A stretch of DNA of 64,000 bases from Myxococcales bacterium. GTDB lineage: Bacteria > Myxococcota > Myxococcia > Myxococcales > JAJYLH01. The notes beneath the pieces are model-generated. The model had not been told where the DNA came from. It ran no database searches and was given only the letters and a program-made list of their open reading frames with translations. Position numbers and translations under genes: made by a program. Of the stretch, positions 22,523-31,600 are shown piece by piece. The stretch lies in assembly GCA_021787845.1 (NCBI GenBank), contig JAJYLH010000024.1, positions 1 through 64,000 of the forward strand, in the 5' to 3' direction. Numbering within the stretch: the stretch's first letter is position 1; each line of letters opens with the position of its first letter.

Positions 22523-23659
22523 ATGCCTGTCCCCGCGACCACCGAGACCCGCCCGGCCCAGAAGACCTGCGCCTCCTGCGGCGCGCCCGTCGCCTTCGAC
22601 CCAGGCTCCGGCGCGCTCAAGTGCGCCTACTGCAGCACCACCCAGGCCATCGACGCGACGGTCGGCGTGCCGCGCCACGGCCTGACGGAACCGCCGCCGG
22701 TCGGCGTCGGCGCTGCCGGCACCCGCACGATGCGCTGCACCCACTGCGGCGCCACCGCCGAGCTCGACGCGCAGGCCGTCGCGACCAAGTGCGCCTTCTG
22801 CGCCTCGCCCCTCGTCGAGGCCGACCAGGCGGCGACCCCGGCCGAGGGCGTGGTGCCCTTCGCGGTCACCCGCGAGGACGCGGGCAAGCGTTTTTCCGCG
22901 TGGCTCAAGGGCCTGTGGTTCCGGCCGAGCGACCTGAAGCGGCTCGCCGACCTGAAGGAGATGCGCGGCATCTACGTTCCGAGCTGGATCTTCGACGCCA
23001 ACGCGCAGAGCTCCTGGACCGCCGAGGCCGGCTACACCTATTACGAGACCGAGACCACCACCGACCAGGACGGCAACACCACCGAGCAGCAGGTCGAACG
23101 CATCCGCTGGGAGCCGGTCAGCGGCGAGCACTCCGGCAGCTACTCGGACCTCATCGTCTCCGGCTCCAAGGGCCTGGGCGCGGAGGAGCTGGAGAACATC
23201 GGCCCCTTCACCTTGGAAGAGGCGCTCTTCGGGTTCAACCGCGACTTCCTCGCGGGGTTCGAGGCGGAGGCGCCCGCGGTCCAGCCGGCCGAGGCCTGGG
23301 TCACCGCGAACAAGTGGATCGACCGGTTCGAGTACCAGGCCTGCGACGCCGAGGTGCCGGGCGACACCCACCGCTTCTTGAACGTCTCCACCCGCACCAC
23401 CGACGAGGTGTACAGGAGCGCTCTTCTTCCCCTGTTCATCGGGGCCTACGCCTACGCCGGCAAGATCTTTCGGGTGCTGGTCAACGGCCGCACCGGGGAG
23501 ACCAAGGGGCAGGCCCCCTGGAGCTTCTGGAAGATCGCCGGGTTCACCCTGTTCCTGCTCGCGATCGTCGCGGCGGTGTACCTCTTCCTCATCAACCCGC
23601 AGCTCGGGCACCACCTCCTGCACCACGCCCGCCCGACGCCACCCAAATTCTCGCACTAG
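22523..23659 (+). CDS. Double zinc-ribbon membrane protein
   Basis: The 378-residue product carries two zinc ribbons (CASCGAPVAFDPGSGALKCA and CTHCGATAELDAQAVATKCA, each with two CxxC pairs) in the first 100 residues. A soluble domain has FRPSDLKRLADLKEMRGIYV and PSWIFDANAQSSWTAEAGYT motifs. A C-terminal membrane helix (ITGFTLFLLAIVAAVYLFL-like) and a His-rich end follow. This family is often misannotated as PriA helicase because of the ribbons. Role unknown. ATG 22523 is preferred to 22505. Confidence 0.82.
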   Translation: MPVPATTETRPAQKTCASCGAPVAFDPGSGALKCAYCSTTQAIDATVGVPRHGLTEPPPVGVGAAGTRTMRCTHCGATAELDAQAVATKCAFCASPLVEADQAATPAEGVVPFAVTREDAGKRFSAWLKGLWFRPSDLKRLADLKEMRGIYVPSWIFDANAQSSWTAEAGYTYYETETTTDQDGNTTEQQVERIRWEPVSGEHSGSYSDLIVSGSKGLGAEELENIGPFTLEEALFGFNRDFLAGFEAEAPAVQPAEAWVTANKWIDRFEYQACDAEVPGDTHRFLNVSTRTTDEVYRSALLPLFIGAYAYAGKIFRVLVNGRTGETKGQAPWSFWKIAGFTLFLLAIVAAVYLFLINPQLGHHLLHHARPTPPKFSH

Positions 23660-23713
23660 GACTCTTCGGTCGGCTCGACCGCCGGGTGTCCGGACGTTCC
23701 GACCGATCGGACT

Positions 23714-23736
23714 GATCCGACCGATCGGTCCGATCG
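23714..23736. repeat. 23-bp dispersed repeat, first copy
   Basis: The 23 bases begin GATCCGACCGATCGG and are identical to 28500-28522. The core is a self-complementary CCGATCGG series, and flanking sequence adds further CCGATCGG units. Both copies lie in intergenic DNA after a convergence of genes. Confidence 0.85.
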
Positions 23737-23859
23737 GTCCCAGCGCGTCCTTCGGCCCCGCGAGCCCTCCGCCGCCCGCCGAGCGTCCGGGCGAGAACGC
23801 TCGGAGCCGCTCCGCTGCGTTGCCCCGAACCAGGCTCACCGGTAGTCTCGCGCGCGCAG

Positions 23860-24774
23860 ATGGCCGGAACCGAGCCCGCGACGCTGAACCTGCTCGACCA
23901 TGTGGTCCGGACGCCGCTCGTCCGCCTGAGGGCACTGGAGCGCTCCCGAGGACCGAGGCTCTTCGCGAAGTGCGAGTTCTGGGGTCCGGGCCGCTCCATC
24001 TTCGACCGGGCCGCGGCCGCGGAAATCGCCCGGGCCGACCGCGGCGGGCACCTCTCCCAGGGTCGCCGCCTCCTGGCCGCCGGCGGCGGCGACGCGTCGA
24101 TTTCCCTCGCGATGGCCGCGAGCGCTCGCGGCTCGCCGCTGACCGTCCTGGTCCCCGAGTCGGTCGGGCTCGAGCGGCGCAAGGTGCTCGCGGGGTACGG
24201 CGCGACCCTGGAATTCGTCGACGAGGAGCTGGACTGGACGGCCCAGAACGCCCGGGCGCTCGAGCGCGCGACCGAGAGCCGCGGCGTCTTCCTCGACCTC
24301 TTCGAGGGCGAGGCGGTGGTCCAGGCGTACGAGGCCATCGGGACCGAGCTGGTCGCTTCCTTGGGGGAAGCGCCGTCGCTGACCGTCTGCGGTCTCGACC
24401 TGGGCGCGATTCCGACCGGCGTTGCGCGAGGGCTTTGGGAGGCGCGGGTGGTCGCGGTCGAGCCGCTCCAGGCGCGCATCGCCTCGGCGGGCACCTGGGC
24501 GAAACACCTCCTCCTCGGCCTCGCGCCCGCGCCGCGCGCGCTCGCGCTCGACCGCGCGCGGGTCCAGGACTTCGAGGCGGTCGACGAACGCGCCGCCTGG
24601 GAGGCGGCCGAGGAGCTGGGACGTCGGGCCGGTGTCTTCGCAGGCATCGTCTCGGGAGCGCTCCTGGTCGCCGCGCGCCGGCGGATGGAGTCGATGGGCC
24701 CGGACGACACCGTGGCGCTGGTGCTTCCGGATTCTGGTGAGCGACGTCTGTGGCTCGCCCGCGCCTTCTCGTGA
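23860..24774 (+). CDS. Cysteine-synthase-fold protein lacking the PLP lysine
   Basis: The 304-residue product follows the CysK/CysM layout: TPLVRLRALE near residue 18, FAKCEFWGPGRSIFDRAAA (normally NPGGSVKDR), and GGGDASISLAMAA (normally SGNTGIALA). It continues with LDLGAIPTGVARGL and GIVSGALLVAARR (the SSGA-like end). The Schiff-base Lys of SVKDR is Phe and the Asn-loop is altered, so it should not form the usual PLP aldimine. It overlaps the ThiF-like gene by four bases (GTGA), so it probably acts with that E1. A regulatory or scaffold role is inference. Confidence 0.82.
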   Translation: MAGTEPATLNLLDHVVRTPLVRLRALERSRGPRLFAKCEFWGPGRSIFDRAAAAEIARADRGGHLSQGRRLLAAGGGDASISLAMAASARGSPLTVLVPESVGLERRKVLAGYGATLEFVDEELDWTAQNARALERATESRGVFLDLFEGEAVVQAYEAIGTELVASLGEAPSLTVCGLDLGAIPTGVARGLWEARVVAVEPLQARIASAGTWAKHLLLGLAPAPRALALDRARVQDFEAVDERAAWEAAEELGRRAGVFAGIVSGALLVAARRRMESMGPDDTVALVLPDSGERRLWLARAFS

Positions 24775-25475
24775 AAGCGCTCCTGCTCGGCGCCGGCGGT
24801 CTCGGGGGGCCTGCGGCCCTGAGCCTCGTCGCCGCGGGCGTCGAGGTCACGATCGCCGATCCCGATCGCGTCGATCCGACGAACCTCTCGCGCCAGATCT
24901 TCTTCGGCGACGCCGACGTCGGCGCGCCCAAGGCGGACACCCTCGCTCACGCCCTGCGGGAGCGGTTCCCATTAGCCAGAGCGCAGGCGATCGACGTGCG
25001 GTTTTCCCGCGACAACGCCGCCGCCCTCGCCCGCGGCTTCGACCTGGTGCTCGACGCGACGGACAACTTCCCGACCCGGTTTCTCGCGAACGACGTCTGC
25101 GCCCGGCTCGGCCTCCCGCTCATCCACGGCGCGGCGCTCGGCTGGCTCGGGCAGGTGCTCGCCATCGCCCCCGGACGGACGCCGTGCCTGCGCTGCGTCT
25201 TCGAGGGCGAGCCCCCCGTGGGCGAGGTGCCGGCCTGCGCGCAGGCGGGCGTCATTTCACCGCTGGTCGGCGTCGTCGGCGGATGGATGGCCCAAGCGGC
25301 GCTGGCGATCGTTCGGGACCGGGCGCTCGGGCGCTGGGCGAACGCGATGCGCACGCTCGACGGGTGGTCGGGCGTCGAGCGGTGGGTGCCGGTCGGCCGC
25401 GATCCGCTCTGCCCGGCCTGCGGGCTGGCGCGGGAGGGGAATCGGGCGCTCGACCGGGAGGGCGCCGAGTGCTGA
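24771..25475 (+). CDS. ThiF/MoeB/HesA-type E1 adenylating enzyme lacking the N-terminal Arg segment
   Basis: The 234-residue product starts directly at the Rossmann motif (VKALLLGAGGLGGPAALSLV). It has the ATP/Mg site (DPDRVDPTNLSRQIFF, LVLDATDNFPTRFLANDVC) and the two zinc Cys pairs (CLRCVFEGEP, CPACGLARE). E1 enzymes of this class adenylate the C-terminal Gly-Gly of a ThiS/MoaD/ubiquitin-like carrier. The usual N-terminal RYSRQ helix, whose Arg reaches the partner active site, is absent. It is supplied by the next gene. The GTG 24771 start overlaps the CysK-like stop by four bases; ATG 24750 is an alternative. Confidence 0.88.
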   Translation: MKALLLGAGGLGGPAALSLVAAGVEVTIADPDRVDPTNLSRQIFFGDADVGAPKADTLAHALRERFPLARAQAIDVRFSRDNAAALARGFDLVLDATDNFPTRFLANDVCARLGLPLIHGAALGWLGQVLAIAPGRTPCLRCVFEGEPPVGEVPACAQAGVISPLVGVVGGWMAQAALAIVRDRALGRWANAMRTLDGWSGVERWVPVGRDPLCPACGLAREGNRALDREGAEC

Positions 25476-25855
25476 CCGACGGGCAGGTCGACCGGTTTTC
25501 GCGGCAGATCCTCCTGCGCGAGGTGGGCGGGAGCGGTCAAGAAGAGCTCCTGGCCGCGTGCGTGCGCGTCGAGCGGCTGGACGAGGCGGGGCGCGCGCTG
25601 GCGCTGTGGCTCGCGCGGTCGGGCATCGGCGCGCTCTCGCTGCCGCCCGACCGGTCGCCGGCGCCGGCGCGAGATGCGGCAGGGCTCCTGCTCGCCTCGG
25701 ATGCCGGCCGGCCGCTCGTCGACGCGGTGCGGGAGCGCCTCTCGTTCCACGCGCCGGACCTCGCCTTCCGCTCCGCCTGGACGGTCGAGTCGGACGGGAT
25801 TCCGGGCGGCCCCGAAGGGGCGCTCGCGCTCGTTCGCCGCATCCTTCGCGCGTGA
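25469..25855 (+). CDS. Degenerate E1 N-terminal half (Arg-finger subunit candidate)
   Basis: The 128-residue product begins LTDGQVDRFSRQILLREVGG, the typical N-terminal helix of MoeB/ThiF with its conserved Arg. It continues as a Rossmann-like strand-helix (ACVRVERLDEAGRALALWLA, RSGIGALSLPP) in which GxGGLG is lost. The ATP loop, Asp and zinc Cys are missing. It therefore resembles the inactive partner subunit of a heterodimeric E1. GTG 25469 overlaps the ThiF-like stop by seven bases. Split or partner function is inferred from complementarity. Confidence 0.72.
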   Translation: MLTDGQVDRFSRQILLREVGGSGQEELLAACVRVERLDEAGRALALWLARSGIGALSLPPDRSPAPARDAAGLLLASDAGRPLVDAVRERLSFHAPDLAFRSAWTVESDGIPGGPEGALALVRRILRA

Positions 25856-26202
25856 CGGCCCGCCTGCCCCACCGCCGGGTCCGCTGACGGTCGGCGTCGT
25901 CGGCGTTCACATCGACCCCCGGGTGGAGCGATGGGCGTCGCCATCACCCGGGCGGGGCGGAATGTCCTCTGGCGGACATCTGGTCGGCTTCGGCGCCGTC
26001 GGCGTGTTTTCCCCCCGAATGGGCTTGCCAAACGCCGCGTTCGTCGGGTAGCATGCCGCCGCATGAGGAGGCGTCCCCCAGCTATTGGGGGGCGGGCTCA
26101 CGGGACCACAACCTGTCGATTGAGCCGAGGGCGCGTCGGCTTAGCAGGCGGGCAACCGGCGCGCTGGCACGGCGCGGCCTTCGTTGCCTTGGCGGAGGAT
26201 CG
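25856..26202. other. Gap of about 350 bases, no gene seen
   Basis: Intergenic DNA between the E1-like unit and the CysC-like gene. An upstream extension of the CysC-like frame begins at 26053 but lacks family similarity. No clear hairpin or riboswitch was recognised. Confidence 0.3.
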
Positions 26203-27429
26203 ATGTTCGGACAGGAAACAGGCAGCGGCTTCACGATTTGGCTGACCGGGATGCAGCTCGCGGGGAAGAAGACCCTCGCCCGCGAGATTGCCGGGTGGCT
26301 CAAACGGCTGGAGAAGCCGGTGGAGTCGCTCGAAGGTGCGGAGTGGGAGCAGTTCATCGGACGCGATCCGGGCGATTCGACCGAGGAACGCAACGCCATC
26401 GTCCGTCGCACCGGCTTCGTCGCTCGGGCCATCACCCGCGCGGGAGGCTTCGCGGTCACCAGCCTGGTGTCGCCCTACCGCGACGTGCGCGAGCAGCTCC
26501 GCAGGGAAATCGGCCGGTTTCTCGAGGTCTTCGTCGATTGCCCGATCGAGGCGCTGCTCGATCGCGACACCAAGGGCGAATACCAGAAGGCGATGCGGGG
26601 CGAAATCAAGAACTTCATTGGCATCACCGACCCGTACGAGCCGCCGACGGCGCCGGAGGTCCGATACGATTCGTCCGCGCAGACGGCGGAAGAGGGCGCG
26701 GCGCTCGTGATCGAGGCGCTGGTGCGGGAGGGCGTGCTGACGGAAGCCGAAGCCGGCCTCGCGCACGCGCCCGCGAAGCTGGAGAAGCACCGGCCTCGCC
26801 GGCCGCCGCCGTCGGTTCTGTTCACCCCGGAGATGCTGCGGCTCGCGAAGGAATCCAAGGCGCACGCCCGGAAGCCTCTGGCCAAGGAGGTGAAGACCGA
26901 ACCGGCGCCCAAGGCCGAGCCCGTGCCAGCGGTAGCGAAGGTCGACCTCGGAGGGAAGAAGAAGCCGGCCGCGGGCGACTCCAAGAAGGGGGAGGCTGCA
27001 TCGCCCAGTCCAGCGAAGACACAGGCTTCCGCGAAGGCCTCCGCCCTCGCTGGGCCGAAGGAGGCGGCCAAGGGCAAAGGGGAATCGCGCGGGGCCGCGG
27101 CGAGCAAGAAGACGGCGGCGAAGCCTCCCAAGAAGGCGGCCATCGCGGCCCGAGCGGTGCCCCAGGCGAAGGTCGAGGCACGCGCCGCCAAGCCCTTGCC
27201 GAAGACCAAGGCCAAGCCGGCGGGCAAACCCGCGGCCAAGAACCGGCCGGCGAAGGCCGCGAAGAAACCGGTCCCGGGCTCCGGGAAGGCGCCGGCGAAG
27301 AAACCGGGTTCGAAGTTCGTTTCGAAGCGGCTGCCCTCGAAACCCGCGAAGGCGCCGGTCAAGAGCACGCCCGCGCAGGTCGCGGCGCGCACCGCTCGAT
27401 TCGCTCCCCAGAAGAAGGGAAAGAAGTAG
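26203..27429 (+). CDS. CysC (APS kinase)-like domain fused to a histone-H1-like Lys/Ala tail
   Basis: The 408-residue product has an APS-kinase-like domain at 1-190. It contains GFTIWLTGMQLAGKKTLARE (the P-loop is GMQLAGKKT; APS kinases have GLSGAGKST, so S/T after GK is Lys), IVRRTGFVARAITRAGGFAV, SPYRDVREQLRREIGRFLEV and FVDCPIEALLDRDTKGEY. From about 230 the chain is Lys/Ala/Pro-rich (KAAKKPVPGSGKAPAKKPGS type), like H1-type DNA-binding tails. GGAGGATCG precedes ATG 26203. larE follows after 10 bases. Kinase activity is uncertain; nucleic-acid association is inferred from the tail. Confidence 0.75.
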   Translation: MFGQETGSGFTIWLTGMQLAGKKTLAREIAGWLKRLEKPVESLEGAEWEQFIGRDPGDSTEERNAIVRRTGFVARAITRAGGFAVTSLVSPYRDVREQLRREIGRFLEVFVDCPIEALLDRDTKGEYQKAMRGEIKNFIGITDPYEPPTAPEVRYDSSAQTAEEGAALVIEALVREGVLTEAEAGLAHAPAKLEKHRPRRPPPSVLFTPEMLRLAKESKAHARKPLAKEVKTEPAPKAEPVPAVAKVDLGGKKKPAAGDSKKGEAASPSPAKTQASAKASALAGPKEAAKGKGESRGAAASKKTAAKPPKKAAIAARAVPQAKVEARAAKPLPKTKAKPAGKPAAKNRPAKAAKKPVPGSGKAPAKKPGSKFVSKRLPSKPAKAPVKSTPAQVAARTARFAPQKKGKK

Positions 27430-27439
27430 CCTAAAGCCC

Positions 27440-28279
27440 GTGTCCATCTTCGACTCCTCGCGCCCGAAGATCGACCGGCTCCGGGCGATTCTCCGGGAGA
27501 TGTCGCGGGTCGTCGTCGCGTACTCCGGCGGTTGCGACTCGGCTTACCTCTTGCGGATGGCGACCGACGAGCTCGGTCCGGCGGCGATCGGACTGACCGC
27601 AGTCGGCGCCGCGCTCGCCTCCGACGAACGCGAGGCCGCTCGCCGCGTCGCCCGCGAGATGGGAGCGGTCCAGGTCGAAATCGACAGCCATGAAATCGAT
27701 AATCCCGACTACGTCGCGAACGCGCCGGATCGCTGCTACCATTGCAAGACCGAGCTGTACGATCTCGCGCTCGCCTACGCCCAGGAACATGGCATCTCCT
27801 TTGTCGCGAGCGGCACCAACGCGGACGAGATCGGGGAGTACCGCCCGGGCCTGAAGGCCGCATCGGAACATCGGGTGCGCCACCCGCTCGCCGAAGCCGG
27901 GCTGAGCAAAGAGGAAATCCGGGCCTGGTCCCGCGAGATTGGACTCTCGACTTGGAATAAACCGCAGACGCCCTGCCTGGCGAGCCGGCTTCCCTATGGC
28001 ACTACGGTCACCCGCGAGACCCTCGAACGGGTCGAGCGCGCCGAACGGGCGCTGCGGGCGGCGGGCTTTCGGGTCTTTCGCGTCCGCCACCACGACGCCA
28101 TCGCGCGGCTGGAAGTCAGCGCGGAGGAGCTGCCCCGGCTGCTCGACCCCACGACGCGAGCGGAGGTTCAACGCGGCATCGTCGGCGCGGGCTACACGTT
28201 CGCGGTGCTCGACCTCGAGCCCTTCCGCTCCGGCCGGCTCAATGAAGCCGCCGGGCTCGTGCCTTTGAAACGGGGTTAG
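27440..28279 (+). CDS. larE: ATP-dependent sacrificial sulfur transferase LarE
   Basis: The 279-residue product is a clear LarE: PP-loop SGGCDS at residues 29-34, APDRCYHCKTELYD, GTNADEIGEYRPG, HPLAEAGLSKEEIRAW and TPCLASRLPYGTTVT. Cys179 is probably the sacrificial sulfur donor. LarE thiolates a pyridinium dicarboxylate to build the nickel-pincer cofactor of lactate racemase-type enzymes. No larB, larC or larA is seen in the window. GTG 27440 is the only start close to the family N-terminus. The CysC-like gene ends 10 bases upstream, so co-transcription is likely. Confidence 0.9.
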   Translation: MSIFDSSRPKIDRLRAILREMSRVVVAYSGGCDSAYLLRMATDELGPAAIGLTAVGAALASDEREAARRVAREMGAVQVEIDSHEIDNPDYVANAPDRCYHCKTELYDLALAYAQEHGISFVASGTNADEIGEYRPGLKAASEHRVRHPLAEAGLSKEEIRAWSREIGLSTWNKPQTPCLASRLPYGTTVTRETLERVERAERALRAAGFRVFRVRHHDAIARLEVSAEELPRLLDPTTRAEVQRGIVGAGYTFAVLDLEPFRSGRLNEAAGLVPLKRG

Positions 28280-28344
28280 GTCGTCGCGCAACCACATCCT
28301 CGTCCCGGCAATCGGACCGATCCGTGCCTAGCCGGTTGACGCAC

Positions 28345-28421
28345 TTGGAGCCGGACACGTCATTGTCCGGGTCAGGCACGGCATCCTGGGTACACCCGGA
28401 CGCTGACGTGTCCGGCTCCAA
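28345..28421. repeat. 18-bp perfect inverted repeat, 41-base spacer
   Basis: TTGGAGCCGGACACGTCA at 28345-28362 is the exact reverse complement of 28404-28421. The spacer carries another CCGG/GTCC-rich motif. It adjoins the next inverted repeat and may form one large cruciform or hairpin. Confidence 0.85.
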
Positions 28422-28425
28422 CGAA

Positions 28426-28496
28426 CCATGCCTGTCCGGTTCACACACCTGTGATGGTCATTGGGCCCCGCAAGTGTGTCAACCGGATAGGCATGG
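28426..28496. repeat. 23-bp imperfect inverted repeat, 25-base spacer
   Basis: The left arm (28426-28448) begins CCATGCCTGTCCGG and the right arm (28474-28496) ends CCGGATAGGCATGG. Twenty-one of 23 positions pair. Confidence 0.8.
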
Positions 28497-28499
28497 TCC

Positions 28500-28522
28500 G
28501 ATCCGACCGATCGGTCCGATCG
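28500..28522. repeat. 23-bp dispersed repeat, second copy
   Basis: Identical over 23 bases to 23714-23736; the core contains self-complementary CCGATCGG units. It directly follows the inverted repeats. Confidence 0.85.
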
Positions 28523-28637
28523 CCTGCAAGCAAGGGACGAGCCTGCGCGTCTCCACGCCGCGGGCGCGAGGCAACGACGACCGGGTGAAACGCGGCCCGC
28601 GTCGGGTCGAGCGACCGGCCACCTTCGCCGCCGGCCG

Positions 28638-31600
28638 CTACCCGACGAACCGGCCGGACGACGCCGGGGCTGCCGGCTCCACGACGAGCGCGCAGGCGCT
28701 GTCGAGGACGAGCTTGGTCGCGACCAGCGCCGATCGAACCTGGTCGGCGAAGCCCTGCTCCTCGACCATCTCGGCCGCGCGCAGGACCCGCTCCTCCGCC
28801 TCGCCTCGCTCCGCGTCCAGGGCGAGCCGGTCCAGCCGCCGTTCGAGCTCCGCTTGCAGCCGTGCGAGAGCGCTCTCGACCAGCGCATGATGCCGCTTCT
28901 TCGCCTCGGCTTGCGCGACCCGCTCGAGTGCGCGAATCGCCTGCTCCCAGCGGGGCGCCGAGAGCGGCTGCTCCCCGGGGCGCACGGTCGAGGCCCGGTC
29001 GGCGCCATCCAACAGCTCGACCAGCCCGTCCCGCGGATGCACCGCCCCGTCCGACCCCAGCTCCAGCCCCACCCGGAGCATCGTGCTCTCCAAGAGCCGT
29101 TCCGCCTGGCGGCTGGGCACGTGCGATCCTTGAGCGATGTCCTCCGGCTCGGGGAGTTGCACCTGGAACGAGAAGCACCCGCCGAGCAGGCTCTGCCGGC
29201 CTCTGAGCTTGACGACGCTCGCTCGGCCGAGGTCGCCGTCCCGCACGAAGTTGACCAGCGCCTCGACCACCGGATGGCCGGTCGCGAGGTACTCGATCTC
29301 CTCCCGCTCGACCGCGGTGTCCCGCCAGAAGGTGCCGCCGACCACCAGCTCCCTCGACAGGTCGAGACCCGCGAGCGCGTCCACCACCAGCCTCGAGCCC
29401 AGCACCATCCGGCACTGGAACGCTTCCACGTGCTCGTCGGTGTCCACCTCGACCCCGATGCGCCGCGCGATCTGCAGGACGGTCTCCTCCAGCCGCTCGT
29501 CGAGGTCGCGCGCCACCTGCTGCAACCCCGCCTCGAGATCGCCCGCCTCGTCGCCCTCCGCCGCCTCGATGCCCGCCCGCTCGTTGGCGCGGGCCAGGAG
29601 CGCTTCCACCCTCTCCCGGTCGAACGAACGCCGGTCGAGCAGCGGGTCGTACTCCTTCGCAATCGCCTGCCGCGCGCGCCGCACCGCCTTCGACAGCCGC
29701 TCGGCGTACTCCTTCCACGCCCGCTCGCCGCCGACCGACGCGAGCCGCACGATTTCGCCCTCGACCTCCTCCAGCACCGCGTCGAGCCCGCCGACGGTCT
29801 CGGTGAAGACCTCCACGTCGTCCGCGAAGAGGTCGACCACCCGCGCCGCGAGGGTGCCCAAAGGACGCAGCACCACGATCTCCACCGGCCTCGTCTGCCC
29901 CACCCGGTCCAGGCGGCCGATGCGCTGCTCGATAGCAGAAGGGCTCCAGGGGAGGTCGTAGTGGACGAGAGCATGACAGAACTGGAAGTTTCGCCCCTCG
30001 CCCCCCGCCTCGGTCGACACGAGCACCCGCGGCCCGTCCGGATCGCGAAACCGCGCGACCATCCGGTCCCGCTCCAAGGTCGGCAGGTCGCCGTGGTACC
30101 AGAGCGGGTTGAACCCCTCACGGGACAGCTCGGTGACCAGGTACTCCAAGGTCTCCCGGCTCTCGGTGAAGATGAGCGCTTTCGCCCCCCGGTCGACCCG
30201 GTCGAGCTCCTTGAGCCGGTCGCGCAGGGCCCGCAGCTTGGCGTCCCGGGCGAACCCGCACAAGGCGAGCGCGCGCTTCGCCAAGAGCTGGAAGGCGGGC
30301 TCGGGCCGCGCCTCCAGGGCTTTCGCCAACGCCGCCGGCGACGAGTCGAGCCGCTTGAGCAAGAGCGCCAGCGGCGCGCCCTGCGGGAGCGCTCCTGCCT
30401 TGAGCGCGTCGTGGAGCGCCGCGTGGACGTCGCGGTTGAGCTCCAAGGCGTCCTTGTCGAGCTTCACGTCCACCCGGTGCAGCCGCCGCTCGGTGAAGCC
30501 GCCCACGACCGACCGCCGGTTTCGCACCAGGCGCGAGGAGAGCGAGTAGACCTCGGCCACGTGGTCGAGCAGCTCCTCGCGAGCGCCGTCGCCCTCCTCG
30601 AGCCGCTCGACGATGGCCGCGAGAAGCCGGTCCTTCGGGAACAGGCGCGCCACCGCCTGCGCCTTCTTCGTCAGCTCCCCCTTCGGCGCCTCTTCGATGG
30701 CGCGCAGGAGCGCGGTCAGCTCCTTCTGTCGCGCCAGGCGCCGCTCGAACTCCTCCACGCTCTGGGCGGGAGCGCTCTCGACCAGCTTGAGGAGCCGGAA
30801 GTATTCCTCGGGGTCGAGCTTGAGCGGCGTCGCGGTCAAGAGCAAGAGGCCCCAACTGTTCCCAGCGAGCCCGGTCGCCAGCTCGAACGCCCGGTCGCCG
30901 CGCAGGTGGTGCGCCTCGTCGATGATCACGAGGTCCCAGCGGTTGTCCGGGTCGGTCGCGCTCTCGCGCGCGACGGCGTTACGCACGAGGAGCTCGAGCG
31001 AGGTGACGACCAGGTCGTGCGCCGCCCACACATCCTCGTCGGGCGCGACCTTCGCCTCCTCCTCCAGCCGCTCCGCGTCCAACAGCGAGAAGCGCAGGTT
31101 GAACTTGTGCCACAGCTCCTGGAGCCACTGCACCGACAGGTGGCTCGGGCTCACCACCAGGACCCGCCGGGCGAGCCGCGCGTGCAAGAGCGCCGAGAGG
31201 ATCATCCCGGCCTCGATGGTCTTGCCCAAGCCCACTTCGTCGGCGAGCACGTACCGGGGCGTCCGGTCGGAGAGCACCCGCTGCGCGACCGCCACCTGAT
31301 ACGGCCGCACCATCACCCGGCTCGCGAAGAGCGCTCCCAGCCCGTCGCACCGCCGCTCGACGTCCAGCCGCAACGTCGCCTGGCGCAAGAGGTAGTTGCG
31401 GGCATCGCCCCACTCGCCCCTCACCAGCGCTTCCACGATCCCGCTCGCCGGCGGGAGCGCCACCACATTCTTCTCCGGCACCTCCTTCGTGCCCTCGCCC
31501 TCGATCTCCACCGACAAGGCGTCCATCTCGCCGCGGGCGAACGCCCGGACCGTGCCGACCGCCACCTGCTCCTTCGCCCCCCGCAAGCGCACCTGGTCTC

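Larger units (their letters stand above)
28280..28637. other. Palindrome-rich intergenic region between convergent genes
   Basis: About 360 bases between larE and the convergent RapA-like gene contain two long inverted repeats (28345-28421, 28426-28496) and the second copy of the 23-bp repeat. No coding frame has family similarity. The region could hold bidirectional transcription termination or REP-type elements. Confidence 0.6.

Noticed and set aside
19621-22620. 999-residue minus-strand ORF
   Set aside because: It is antisense to the Ig-like repeat lipoprotein and shows only Arg/Gly-rich composition.
22523-23659. PriA helicase
   Set aside because: Only the zinc ribbons match; no helicase motifs are present and a membrane helix ends the protein.
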